Assembly: GCF_011764425.1 (NCBI RefSeq)
Contig: NZ_BLPF01000002.1
Coordinates: forward strand, 1,612,997 to 1,676,996
DNA: 64,000 nucleotides
Direction: 5' to 3'
DNA from: Phytohabitans houttuyneae
GTDB lineage: Bacteria > Actinomycetota > Actinomycetes > Mycobacteriales > Micromonosporaceae
Part shown: piece after piece, positions 10,115 to 18,249 of the stretch
How the letters are laid out: each line of letters opens with the position of its first letter
Position numbering within the stretch: position 1 is the stretch's first letter
Position numbers and translations under genes: made by a program
Notes under the pieces: model-generated
Databases searched by the model: none
Seen by the model: only the letters and a program-made list of their open reading frames with translations
What the model was told of the DNA's origin: nothing

Positions 10115-11032
10115 ATGGCTCAGGCCGTTGGTGCGCGCCGGGCTGCGCGGCGTCTGCCGGATGTGGCGGCGCCGGGCGTAGCGGACGCGCGGCAGTTGCC
10201 CGATGAGGAGTTCGCTGGCGCGTGGTCAGCGATCGTCATGCCGGCGGGGACGAAGAGCAGGTTGTTGCGCACCGCGGTCGCGTCAGCGCACCTGCGTGCG
10301 GCAGTGCCGTTCGACGCCCTGCCGTTGCATGGGGTGCTCTTGTTGGCGGGACCACCCGGTGTCGGGAAGACCACCGTGGCACGCGGCCTCGCGGACCGGG
10401 TGTCCCGGACCGTGGTCGACACGTCCCCGTGGTTGTTCATCGAGGTTGATCCGCACGGACTGGCCAGCTCGTCGCTCGGGCGTAGCCAGCGGGCAGTTGA
10501 TCAGTTGTTCGGAACGCTGCTGGATGAGCACGCCAGCGCCGGCCCGATGATCGTGCTGCTGGACGAGGTGGAGACGTTGTTCACCGACCGGACCGCGCTG
10601 TCGATGGAGGCCAACCCGATCGACGTGCACCGTGCGGTGGATGCCGCGCTGGTCGGCCTGGACCGGCTGGCTCGACGCCACCCGAACGTGCTGATCATCG
10701 CGACCACGAACTTCAAGGAGGCCATTGATCCCGCCCTCGCGTCGCGGGCTGACTGGATCTTCGAGGTCCCGCTGCCCGACCGCACCGCCCGGCGGACGAT
10801 TTTGGAGCACACCGCGGCCGCGGTCGCCGCCGCCTTCCCGGATGCGGCTGGGCTACTGGAGCCGGACGTGCTGGACCGCGCGGCGGACTTGGCAACCGGC
10901 TTGGACGGCCGCCAATTGCGCAAGGCGGTCGCCGCCGCGTGTGCCGTCCGCCGCGAGGCGCAGGGCGATCCCGGTCGCGTTTCCGGCGAAGATCTCCTGA
11001 CGGCGCTCGGCGAGCTGGGTGGCCGATCATGA
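10115..11032 (+). CDS. cap6: Trip13/Pch2-like AAA+ ATPase of type III CBASS
   Basis: 305 residues from the ATG at 10115, preceded by GGGGG at good spacing. An upstream ATG at 10082 behind GGGAGG is an alternative. Walker A is GPPGVGKT (79-86), Walker B is MIVLLDEVE (Asp150-Glu151), and sensor 1 is IIATTNFKEAID; an Arg-finger region and a C-terminal lid follow. In type III CBASS the Trip13-like ATPase disassembles the active HORMA/CD-NTase complex and keeps it off without infection. This is the first gene of a five-gene operon; its last 4 bp (ATGA) overlap the next start. Confidence 0.9.
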   Translation: MAQAVGARRAARRLPDVAAPGVADARQLPDEEFAGAWSAIVMPAGTKSRLLRTAVASAHLRAAVPFDALPLHGVLLLAGPPGVGKTTVARGLADRVSRTVVDTSPWLFIEVDPHGLASSSLGRSQRAVDQLFGTLLDEHASAGPMIVLLDEVETLFTDRTALSMEANPIDVHRAVDAALVGLDRLARRHPNVLIIATTNFKEAIDPALASRADWIFEVPLPDRTARRTILEHTAAAVAAAFPDAAGLLEPDVLDRAADLATGLDGRQLRKAVAAACAVRREAQGDPGRVSGEDLLTALGELGGRS

Positions 11033-11496
11033 GCGTGGTTTCCAGGACGGTTCCCTCTGTACCGGTGCGCACCTCGGTCGAGACGTGGGACGCGATCGTC
11101 GAGTCACTCACCGCGCCTGACCAAGCGGCGCGCACGAGCTTGGAGACGATCACGAACGTGGCCGCCATGTTGATCGCCGAGGAGTACACCCGCGACGCCC
11201 CGATCGTCGTCATGCCCGCCAGCGGCGACCGGGTACGGATCTATACCGCGCACGGCACGGCCGCGATCGAGAGTGAGGACGAGCCGCCGCTGGCGACCTG
11301 GCCCCTCGCCGACCCGGGCTGGCGGCTGTCACTTCCATGCGGCATCGATGACATCGACGACGTTCGCGCCGCGCTGCAGCCGTACCCGTTCGTTGAGGTG
11401 CGGGACGTCACCGACGGGATCGCGGTCACCGCCGCATCGACACCTCATGCAGCCGGCTCCATCTCGATCAACTACGACGAACTGGAGCGGTCGTGA
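11029..11496 (+). CDS. uncharacterised 155-aa protein embedded in the CBASS operon
   Basis: The ATG at 11029 overlaps the ATPase stop (ATGA) and its TGA overlaps the GTG of the HORMA gene, so translation is coupled on both sides. The sequence starts with a helical region (TSVETWDAIVESL, ITNVAAMLIAEEYTRD). Alternating strands follow (PIVVMPASGDRVRIYTAHG, AAIESEDEPPL, WRLSLPCGIDDIDDVRAAL). The Ser-rich tail ends SISINYDELERS. I recognise no family. It could be a divergent second HORMA protein, a closure-peptide partner or an effector accessory; all three are inference. It has no membrane segment or nuclease motif. Confidence 0.8.
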   Translation: MSVVSRTVPSVPVRTSVETWDAIVESLTAPDQAARTSLETITNVAAMLIAEEYTRDAPIVVMPASGDRVRIYTAHGTAAIESEDEPPLATWPLADPGWRLSLPCGIDDIDDVRAALQPYPFVEVRDVTDGIAVTAASTPHAAGSISINYDELERS

Positions 11497-12011
11497 GCAC
11501 GAGCGTCCGGGTCAACACCTACACCCACGCGACCACCCACGTCGCGACAAACATGCTTCGCAGCGTGAAGCAGATCATCCGTGAGAGCGGACTGAGCACC
11601 GACAAGATCCGAAACCAGTGGGGCGTGCTCGAGTCCGGGGTGGCGACCTGGCTGGGATCCAGGCACCTCAAGAGCCTCGTGCTGGAGGTGTACGACCCCG
11701 GCAAACCGGCCGGCGCTGACCTGGTGGGCCGGTTCGACTTCACCATCGACTACACGTACTACGGCGACGGCGACGGCGAACTGTGGCTCGACCCGGATAC
11801 CGTCTCCTACACCGTGCGCAAGAACGGCTCCTACCCGTCGCGCTGCGAGTACCGCATCGTCGCCGAGACGGCGTCCGGCCGACCAGACGTAGCCGGCTGG
11901 AGCAGCACCACTCTCCGTTCGACGGCCGGCTTCACCCGGCACTCCGTCGGTACCGCAATCGGCGGCGGCAGCCTCGGCGCGGGCCTCAGCTACTACACCC
12001 GGAGCAGCTAA
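11493..12011 (+). CDS. cap7: bacterial HORMA-domain protein of type III CBASS
   Basis: 172 residues from the GTG at 11493, overlapping the previous stop by 4 bp. It has the layout of single-domain bacterial HORMA proteins: an N-terminal THATTHVATNMLRSVKQIIRESGL helix, a central strand pair (KSLVLEVYDP and RFDFTIDYTYY), and a C-terminal safety-belt-like segment rich in Gly/Ser/Thr. HORMA proteins bind a closure peptide and then activate the CD-NTase. The neighbouring Trip13-like ATPase and CD-NTase make the call secure despite weak sequence signatures. The stop shares one base with the next ATG (TAATG). Confidence 0.82.
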   Translation: MSTSVRVNTYTHATTHVATNMLRSVKQIIRESGLSTDKIRNQWGVLESGVATWLGSRHLKSLVLEVYDPGKPAGADLVGRFDFTIDYTYYGDGDGELWLDPDTVSYTVRKNGSYPSRCEYRIVAETASGRPDVAGWSSTTLRSTAGFTRHSVGTAIGGGSLGAGLSYYTRSS

Positions 12012-12895
12012 TGATCAGTCCGAACGAAGCGTTCCGTAAGTTCCGCACGCGGCTGGAGACCACCGATGCCGAGGACAACTCGGCCAGCACCCGGCAGCAA
12101 CGCATCCGTCAGCAGCTCGATGCGGCGTTGGACATCAAGGAGGACTTCCTCACCGGCGCGTACCGGCGGCACACCAAGACAAAGCCGCTGCGCGATGTCG
12201 ACATCATGATCGTCCTGACGGACCCCGGTTACCTCGACCGCCACCCCCACGACGTACTGGAAGATGTCCGCGGCGTGCTGGCGCCGCACTACGGCGACGA
12301 CCGCGTGTGCTGCGACCGGCGCGCCGTACGCGTCGACTTCGGCGTGAACGTCGTCGACGACGTCAGCGACGAGGTCGTGTCGTTCGATGTCGTCCCCGCG
12401 TTCGCCCACGGCGACCACTACCTGATCCCCGACGACGTCCAGGGCGAGTGGGTCCACACCAACCCCAAGGTCCACGCGGACAAGGCCACCACGGCGAACC
12501 AGAACTTCGCCGAGCAGTGGAAGCCGCTGGTCAAGATGATCAAGAAATGGAACGAAGTTCACGCCCACCCGATCGAGCCGTCGTTCCTCATCGAGGTGAT
12601 GGCCCTGAAGCTGATCACCGGTTCGTGGTCCGGTGACCACCGGCGAGAACTCCGGCAGTTCTTCGCCAGCGCTGCCGACCACATCGACGACGGCTGGTCC
12701 GACCCGGCGGGCGTCGGCCCGGACATCTCCGACGTTCTCGACGGCGACGCCACGAAGATGGAAAAGGCGCGCGCGGCCCTGCGGGCCGCCGAGGCCGCGT
12801 GCACCGCGGCGATCAACCTGGAGCGGTCCGGCCGCACCGGCGACGCCCTCGCAGCATGGCGCAATCTGTTCGGTCCGTTGTTTCCGCTGTCGTGA
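12011..12895 (+). CDS. CD-NTase (CBASS oligonucleotide cyclase)
   Basis: 294 residues from the ATG at 12011, with GGAG upstream. The nucleotidyltransferase core is FLTGAYRRHTKTKPL followed by DVDIMIVL; Asp62 and Asp64 are metal ligands, and Asp126 in VSFDVVPAF is the third. This is the fold that makes cyclic di- or trinucleotides on phage infection. Association with HORMA and Trip13 suggests clade C or D. The usual Gly-Ser at the start of the active-site helix is Gly49-Ala50 here. A C-terminal helical domain follows. The product nucleotide cannot be predicted. The TGA overlaps the GTG of the effector. Confidence 0.9.
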   Translation: MISPNEAFRKFRTRLETTDAEDNSASTRQQRIRQQLDAALDIKEDFLTGAYRRHTKTKPLRDVDIMIVLTDPGYLDRHPHDVLEDVRGVLAPHYGDDRVCCDRRAVRVDFGVNVVDDVSDEVVSFDVVPAFAHGDHYLIPDDVQGEWVHTNPKVHADKATTANQNFAEQWKPLVKMIKKWNEVHAHPIEPSFLIEVMALKLITGSWSGDHRRELRQFFASAADHIDDGWSDPAGVGPDISDVLDGDATKMEKARAALRAAEAACTAAINLERSGRTGDALAAWRNLFGPLFPLS

Positions 12896-13830
12896 CCGGT
12901 ACGCCAACGGCCCGGCCGGTTCCCGAGGGGCAGTCCTCGCTTATCAAACAGCGGCAGGACAATCCCGAGCACCTGCGGCGCCTGCTCGCCTACAGCCGCT
13001 ACTACCAGGTCGCTCACCGCTGGCGGCGCGCTCGGGCCTTCGGGACGTTCGTCCTAGCCGCCGTCGGCCCGTTCGTCTCGCTGTCCATCCCGTCTACCAC
13101 CGACCTCGTAGCGGCTATCAGTGCCGGCTGGCTCGTGCTCGGCCGCACCCTGTTGACGTGGATGGAGCAGCGCAGCACGCTCGAAGCGGTCCGGGTTCAT
13201 GAGCTGTACGACACGAGCTTGTTCCACCTGCCCTGGAACGCAGCCCTCGCAGGCCGACGACCGTCGCCCGACGACGTGTGCGCGGCGGCCCGGCAAATCA
13301 AGGCCGACACCGACTATCGCGAGTGGTACAGCATCGACCTAGGTAACACGCCGTGGCCGGCCGATGTCTTGCTCTGCCAGCGCCAGAGCATGGTGTGGAG
13401 CCGACAGGATCACCGGGCGTACGGCGGCACCATCCTGATCGCGGGGATCTCCTGGTTCGTCGTCGGGCTCATCGTCGCGCTCGTCCGGGACATGAGCCTG
13501 GCGGACTACCTCGTCAAGATCTTCCTTCCTAGCGCGCCGGCATTCCTCGACTCCGTAGAGCTAGCCCGGCTGCATTGGCAGCACGCAACCGCCCGCCAAC
13601 AGGTCGAACACAAAATTAACGATCTCTGGCAGGCGTACATCACGCAGCCAGAGACGGTGACCGTCGCCGAATGCCGCGAGATTCAGGACTCCGCGTACCT
13701 GCTCCGCCGGGACGGCCCCCGGGTACCGCAGCTCTTCTACAAGCTGCGTCGGGCAGCGTCGGAGGCGAACACGAAGGCCGGCACCGAAGCCCTGCGCAAC
13801 GAAGGCCGAGAGCCGGACCCAACACCGTAG
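12892..13830 (+). CDS. S-4TM family CBASS effector (four-helix membrane protein)
   Basis: 312 residues from the GTG at 12892, overlapping the cyclase stop by 4 bp. Two hydrophobic hairpins are visible: FGTFVLAAVGPFVSLSI with LVAAISAGWLVLGRTLL near the N-terminus, and GGTILIAGISWFVVGLIVAL with a following helix in the middle. Conserved-looking elements are LHELYDTSLFxLPWN-type and YREWYSID. This matches the SMODS-associated 4TM effectors predicted to damage the inner membrane when they bind the cyclic nucleotide. It is the last gene of the operon; no strong hairpin follows directly. Confidence 0.85.
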   Translation: MTGTPTARPVPEGQSSLIKQRQDNPEHLRRLLAYSRYYQVAHRWRRARAFGTFVLAAVGPFVSLSIPSTTDLVAAISAGWLVLGRTLLTWMEQRSTLEAVRVHELYDTSLFHLPWNAALAGRRPSPDDVCAAARQIKADTDYREWYSIDLGNTPWPADVLLCQRQSMVWSRQDHRAYGGTILIAGISWFVVGLIVALVRDMSLADYLVKIFLPSAPAFLDSVELARLHWQHATARQQVEHKINDLWQAYITQPETVTVAECREIQDSAYLLRRDGPRVPQLFYKLRRAASEANTKAGTEALRNEGREPDPTP

Positions 13831-14281
13831 TGCGCTTGATCGGGTCGGGCTGTTCGGGGAGCGCCAACCCGAACACGACAGCGAGGCTGTAGGCCGCCGC
13901 ACGCGGGTGGTCGCCGAGGTACTGGTCGCCGCCCTTGGCCCACGCATCGATCTCCACGGTCCAGGGCAAGTACTTGTGGGGACGAGCAGAACCGCGAATG
14001 CGGCGACGCCAGTGGTGCCTACACCGACGAGTAGGACTTCCGGGAGTTGGTGCAGGCCGCTGGTCGCGGGGGCCGCAGCCGCTCGACGGGCCGGAGATGG
14101 AACCATTCCGGTACGAGTGCCGAACGATCAGGAGCGGGCCAACGGCGGCGGGTGGAAGCACCGACTGCTCGGACGGCGCGGGCCCGGAGGTGGCCGGGCC
14201 GGAGGGCGCAGGCGCCTGTGGCACCGCTGGGTTCATGCTCGCGCACGGCGGCGTCCAGGCCGGGTCCATCGTGGTCGCCAT
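13831..14281 (-). pseudogene. probable decayed gene at the edge of the CBASS island
   Basis: On the minus strand two frames carry protein-like sequence in turn. One has LHQLPEVLLVGVGTTGVAAF (hydrophobic). The other has YLPWTVEIDAWAKGGDQYLG followed by HPRAAAYSLAVVFGLALPEQ. The opening from an ATG at 14281 is Pro/Ala-rich. No single frame covers all of it, so at least two frameshifts are needed. I do not recognise the protein. The remaining bases to 14550 hold nothing I can support. Confidence 0.3.
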
Positions 14282-14550
14282 CACCTGGGCGCCCCTGCCC
14301 GAGAACTCACCCTCGCCCAGGTGCGTGACCTCGCCGGCACCCCAGGGAACTGCTCTTTCAACACGCGCTCCATTGTGGACCGTCGGCCCACCCAGGGACG
14401 CGGCCACAGCGTGCGGCCATGGGCGCCCGCGCTGCACGGACGGTGGGTCGCCGCTCAGTCGCCGCCGCCGGCAGGCAGCATGCCCCAGATCAGCGGCATT
14501 GTGGGTGCGGTCACAGCCACCCACCTCTCCGGCAGTCGATGGCGAACCGG

Positions 14551-16039
14551 CTACCGGATGGTGACGGCGACCGTGTGCCAGCCGGTGGCGCCGTCGGGGA
14601 AGGGTGCGGCCCGTTCCGGCGTCTGGGTGTCGCCGGTCGCGTCGGTGGCGCGGACCCGGATGGTGTGGCCGCCGGCGGTGGCGTTCCAGGTGTGTCGCCA
14701 TTGGACCCAGGTGTCGACGGACGGGACGGGGAGCAGTTCGCACAGGGTCCACGGAGCGTCGTCGACCTGCAGTTCGACGGCGGCGATGCCGCGGTGCTGT
14801 GCCCACGCGACGCCGGCGATCGTGACCGGTCCCGGGTCGAGGGTGGCGAACGGCGTGGGCCGGTCGATGCGGGAGGCCGTCTTGACCGATGCGGTGGCCG
14901 CCCACCCGCGCTGTACCCAGTAGGCGTCGACCTGGTCGAAGCGGGTGACCGTCAGCTCGGTGACCCATTTGCACGCGCCGGCGTAGCCGTAGAGGCCGGG
15001 GGTGAGCATGCGCACGGGAAAGCCGTGGCGCAGGGGAGCGGCTCGCCGTTCATGCCGACGGCCAGCAGGGTGTCCCGGCCATCCATGATCGTTTCGATCG
15101 GGGTACCGATGGTCATGCCGTCGGTGGAGCGGGCGACGAGCTGGTCGGCGCCGGCCCGGATACCGGCCTCGCGCAGCAGGTCGGACAGGGCGGCGCCGAG
15201 CCACCGGGCGGTGCCGACGTACGGGCCGCCCACCTCGTTGGAGACGCAGTTGAGGGTGATGTCCCGCTCGGCGAGCGGCCGGGCGAGCAGGTCGGCGAAG
15301 GTGAGCGTGACGGGCCGCTCGACCATGCCGCGCAGGCGTAGCCGCCACCCGTCGACGTCGACGCGGGGGACCGTCAGGGCGGTGTCGACCCGGTAGAAGT
15401 CCGCGTTGGCGGTGTAGAAGCCGGGAGCGTGGAAGGCCGGCAGGGGCTTGGCGGGCGCCGGGAGGCGGACCGCCTCGCGCGCGGCCGCCGCGTCGCCGGT
15501 GCGCTGCCGGCGCAGGATCGCGGCGCCGCCGCCGGCCAGCGCGGTACCGGCCACCAGTGCCGTCGCGGTCAGCAGCCGGCGCCGCGTGCCGTCGGTCGGG
15601 CCGCGCGGGCGGCTGCCGGGCGGGTCAGGTACGCCAGGACGGCGACGCTGACCGCGGCGCCGGCCAGCGAGGGGATCGCGTCCGCGGGCCGGGCGGCGGG
15701 GCGGGCCAGCGCCGCGGCCGCACCGGCCAGGCCGAGCGCGGCGGCCAGCACCAGGCCGAGGCGGCGCCGGCGGGCGGCCACGATCCCGACCGTCGCGGCG
15801 GCGCCGAGCAGCGCCGCGCGGATCGTCCACAGCAGGATGGGCTTGTCGGCGGTGCCGAACGTGCGGACCGCGTACTCCTTGACCGGCGTCGGAGTGGCGT
15901 CGATGACGGCGCCGCCTACCGCGATGAGCGGGGAGGCTTCCGGCCGCAGGATCGCCGCGGCCAGTTCCGCGGCGGCCAGGCCGGCGACGGCGGCGAGCAC
16001 GCCGTAGCCGGCGGCGGTCACGAAGCGTGGGATCCGCAT
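14551..16039 (-). pseudogene. molybdopterin-dependent sulfite-oxidase-like oxidoreductase, two frameshifts
   Basis: The N-terminal part (16039 to about 15620) has four membrane helices starting MRIPRFVTAAGYGVLAAVAG. The middle part carries RRRLLTATALVAG and the oxidoreductase core, with the molybdenum-ligating Cys in ITLNCVSNEVGG. The C-terminal part carries GLYGYAGACKWV and the dimerisation domain to 14551. The three parts lie in different frames. Adding one G/C near 15620 and one at 15033-15036 (a run of four G where homology needs five) restores one continuous protein of about 495 residues. It lies downstream of the SigK-linked fasciclin gene. It may be truly broken or a base-calling artefact. 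Confidence 0.75.
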
Positions 16040-16120
16040 GGCGGGCCTCCAGGTTCGGCCGCGCGGCCGGGCCGATGGACGGTGGCGTACTGCCCGGCCG
16101 CGCGGTGCCTCGACGGGGTG

Positions 16121-16750
16121 TCAGGCGGTCGGCATGAGGACGGTGTCGATGATGTAGACGGTGGCGTTGGCGGTCTGCACGTTGCCGCAGACGACCGTGG
16201 CGTCGCCGACGGAGAAGTCCTCGCCGCTGCCGGTCACGTTGAGCTCGCTGCCTTCGAGGGTCGTGTGCGTCCCGGCGAGCTGCGCGGGGGCGAGCTTCTG
16301 CGGCACCGCGTGGTAGGTGAGGATCTTGGTCAGCGTGGCCTTGTCGGCCAACACCTTGTCGAGGTCCGCCTTCGGGATCTTGGCGAACGCGTCGTTGGTG
16401 GGCGCGAACACGGTCAGGGCCGGCGCGGTGTTGAGCGAGTCGACGAGGCCGGCCTGCTGGACGGCGGTGACCAATGTGGACAGCATCGGGTTGCCGGAGG
16501 CGGCGGTGGCGACGGGCACCTTGGCCATCGCCTCGAAGCTGCCGGCGTTGGACGGGTCGGTGGGGACGGCGGCGCAGCCGCTGCCGAACTCGTCGCCGTC
16601 CATGCCGGCCATCGCCTGCGTCGGCGACGCCGCGGCCGCGGTGGTGGCGGCCGCGCCCATGTCGCTTGTGTCGTCGCTGTCGCCACAGGCGGCCGTCGAC
16701 AGGGCAAAGGTGGCGGCCGCCGCGAAGGCGACCAGGGTACGTGCGCGCAT
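16121..16750 (-). CDS. fasciclin-domain lipoprotein (MPT83/MPT70-like)
   Basis: 209 residues from the ATG at 16750, with AAAGGGA upstream; an ATG at 16768 is in frame but less well placed. The signal peptide ends in a lipobox LSTAAC with Cys22, so it is a membrane-anchored lipoprotein. After an Ala/Thr linker comes one fasciclin domain with TVFAPTNDAFAKIP, LTYHAVPQKL and the final VYIIDTVLMP. In M. tuberculosis the homologous MPT83/MPT70 are the main targets of SigK. Here the gene is preceded by a SigK-type promoter and by rskA and sigK, so the same control is likely. Confidence 0.9.
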   Translation of the reverse strand: MRARTLVAFAAAATFALSTAACGDSDDTSDMGAAATTAAAASPTQAMAGMDGDEFGSGCAAVPTDPSNAGSFEAMAKVPVATAASGNPMLSTLVTAVQQAGLVDSLNTAPALTVFAPTNDAFAKIPKADLDKVLADKATLTKILTYHAVPQKLAPAQLAGTHTTLEGSELNVTGSGEDFSVGDATVVCGNVQTANATVYIIDTVLMPTA

Positions 16751-16790
16751 GACAAGAATCCCTTTCATTGGGTATTGCTGTGCGTGAGGG

Positions 16791-16817
16791 ATTCGTACCG
16801 AAAGAGGGGTTGGATTG
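16791..16817 (-). promoter_or_regulatory. SigK-type promoter of the fasciclin gene
   Basis: On the minus strand CAATCC (16817-16812), a 15-nt spacer and ACGAAT (16796-16791) lie 40 bp before the start. Each hexamer differs by one base from CCATCC/CCGAAT, the SigK consensus as I recall it from M. tuberculosis. The spacer equals that of the second site upstream of sigK. Confidence 0.6.
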
Positions 16818-16838
16818 GTTTGTCTTTAATGCGCGATA

Positions 16839-17549
16839 TCAGCTGAGCCGGACGACGGCGACAGGAGACGAGGTGGGTGCCCGTGAGCCGCCGGCAGGCT
16901 CGACGGTGACCGCGAGCGCGTCCACGCCGCGGACGGGGCCGAGCAGCACCGGGCCGCGGGAGAGTAGGCCCGCCGGCACCGGCTGGTTGCCCCGGATCAG
17001 CCACAGCTGGTGAATGCGGCCCGGTCCGGCGTCGGACAGGTTCTGTGCGACCACCACCGCCTGGTCGCGGCTGGGGGACACCGCGACGCTCAGCCGGTCG
17101 CCGGAGCGCAGCCGCACGTCCGGTGCGGACAGTACGGCCCCGATCGCCGCGGCCTGTTCGCGCGCGGCCTGGGCGGAGTCGCGCTGCTCGGCCACCCGCG
17201 GCTGCTGCGCCAGGTATCCGCCGACGCCCCCGCCGGCGACCAGCGCCACCGCCGCGGCGGCCAGCGCGCCGCGGTGACGCCAGCCCACCCGGCGCTGCCG
17301 CGGGCCGGTCAGCCGGGGCGGCTCCTGCCGGGTCTGCCGCACCTTGGCCAGCACCTGTTCGCGCAGCCTGGGCGGGGGCGCCGACCAGGCGCCGTCGGCG
17401 AGCCGCGCGGCGGTCTCGCGCAGCTCGGCCACCTCGGTGCGGCAGGCGTCGCAGCCGGTGAGGTGCCGCTCGAACGCGGCGCGTTCCAGGTCCGAGACGG
17501 CGTCCAGCACGTAGGCGCCGCCCAGGGCGTGTACGTCCACGGTGATCAT
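16839..17549 (-). CDS. rskA: anti-sigma-K factor RskA
   Basis: 236 residues. The ATG at 17549 overlaps the sigK stop (ATGA), a coupling typical of sigma/anti-sigma pairs. The N-terminus has the zinc anti-sigma core HALGGAYVLDAVSDLERAAF, followed by HLTGCDACRTEV. One membrane helix (ALAAAAVALVAGGGVGGYLA) follows, then an extracellular RskA domain with DRLSVAVSPSRDQAVV and HQLWLIRG. In M. tuberculosis RskA holds SigK inactive and is degraded by regulated proteolysis. Next on the strand is the fasciclin gene with its own promoter. Confidence 0.9.
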   Translation of the reverse strand: MITVDVHALGGAYVLDAVSDLERAAFERHLTGCDACRTEVAELRETAARLADGAWSAPPPRLREQVLAKVRQTRQEPPRLTGPRQRRVGWRHRGALAAAAVALVAGGGVGGYLAQQPRVAEQRDSAQAAREQAAAIGAVLSAPDVRLRSGDRLSVAVSPSRDQAVVVAQNLSDAGPGRIHQLWLIRGNQPVPAGLLSRGPVLLGPVRGVDALAVTVEPAGGSRAPTSSPVAVVRLS

Positions 17550-18169
17550 GAGGGCACCTCCACGCCGAGGCAGTCGCGCAGGCGGATCAGCCCGTCCCGC
17601 ATCCGGGTCTTCACGGTGGGCAAGGCGACGTGCAGCAGCTCGGCGACCTCGCGGTAGGTGTGTCCGCCGTAGTAGGCCAGCGTCACGGCCTGGCGCTGCA
17701 GGTCGGTGAGCACGTCGAGGCAGCGGTGGACCTGCTGCCGTTCGAGGCGGTCGCCCACCTCCTCGGCGACGTGGTCGTACGGCGTCTGCGCCGAGCCGGC
17801 CGCCACCCGCCGCAGGACCTCGACGCGCGACTGCTCGCCGCGGACGCGGTCGACGGCCCGGCGGTGCGCGATCGTGAACACCCAGTTGACGGCCGAACCC
17901 CGGCCGGGCTGGAAGCGGGCAGCGGTGCGCCACACCTCCACCAGCACCTCCTGCGCGACCTCCTCGGCCTGGGCCGGATCCCGCAGCACCCGGCGCGCCA
18001 GGCCGTACACCCGGGGTGAGACAAGCTCGTACAGCCGCCCGAACGCGGCCTCGTCGCCTCGGCCGACGGCGCTGAGCAGCCCATCCAGGTCCGGCCGCTC
18101 ACCGGCCGGTTCCGGTACTGCCGCGAGCGGTCTCACCCGCTGCCGACGACGCTCCTGCTGCTGCCCCAT
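17546..18169 (-). CDS. sigK: ECF RNA polymerase sigma factor SigK
   Basis: 207 residues from the ATG at 18169, behind GAGG at good spacing; the ATG at 18184 is an alternative. Region 2 is AAFGRLYELVSPRVYGLARRV with AEEVAQEVLVEVWRTAARF and NWVFTIAHRRAVDRVR. Region 4 is LDVLTDLQRQAVTLAYYGGH plus TYREVAELLHVALPTVKTRM. This is the SigK layout, and the partner rskA overlaps downstream. A consensus-like SigK promoter 43 bp before the start suggests autoregulation. Confidence 0.92.
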   Translation of the reverse strand: MGQQQERRRQRVRPLAAVPEPAGERPDLDGLLSAVGRGDEAAFGRLYELVSPRVYGLARRVLRDPAQAEEVAQEVLVEVWRTAARFQPGRGSAVNWVFTIAHRRAVDRVRGEQSRVEVLRRVAAGSAQTPYDHVAEEVGDRLERQQVHRCLDVLTDLQRQAVTLAYYGGHTYREVAELLHVALPTVKTRMRDGLIRLRDCLGVEVPS

Positions 18170-18211
18170 CCACGCGCCTCGCATCCACCCAGTTCAGGTT
18201 CAACACGAGTA

Positions 18212-18238
18212 ATTCGGTACGAACCCGGGGGCGGATGG
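18212..18238 (-). promoter_or_regulatory. SigK-type autoregulatory promoter
   Basis: On the minus strand CCATCC (18238-18233), a 15-nt spacer and CCGAAT (18217-18212) lie upstream of sigK. Both hexamers match the recalled SigK consensus exactly, and the spacer equals that of the fasciclin promoter. Confidence 0.7.
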
Positions 18239-18249
18239 GTGCAGCCCGG

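Noticed and set aside
13907-14923. Plus-strand frame through the gap after CBASS
   Set aside because: Its right part is antisense to the sulfite-oxidase-like gene and the rest lacks any domain or ribosome site.
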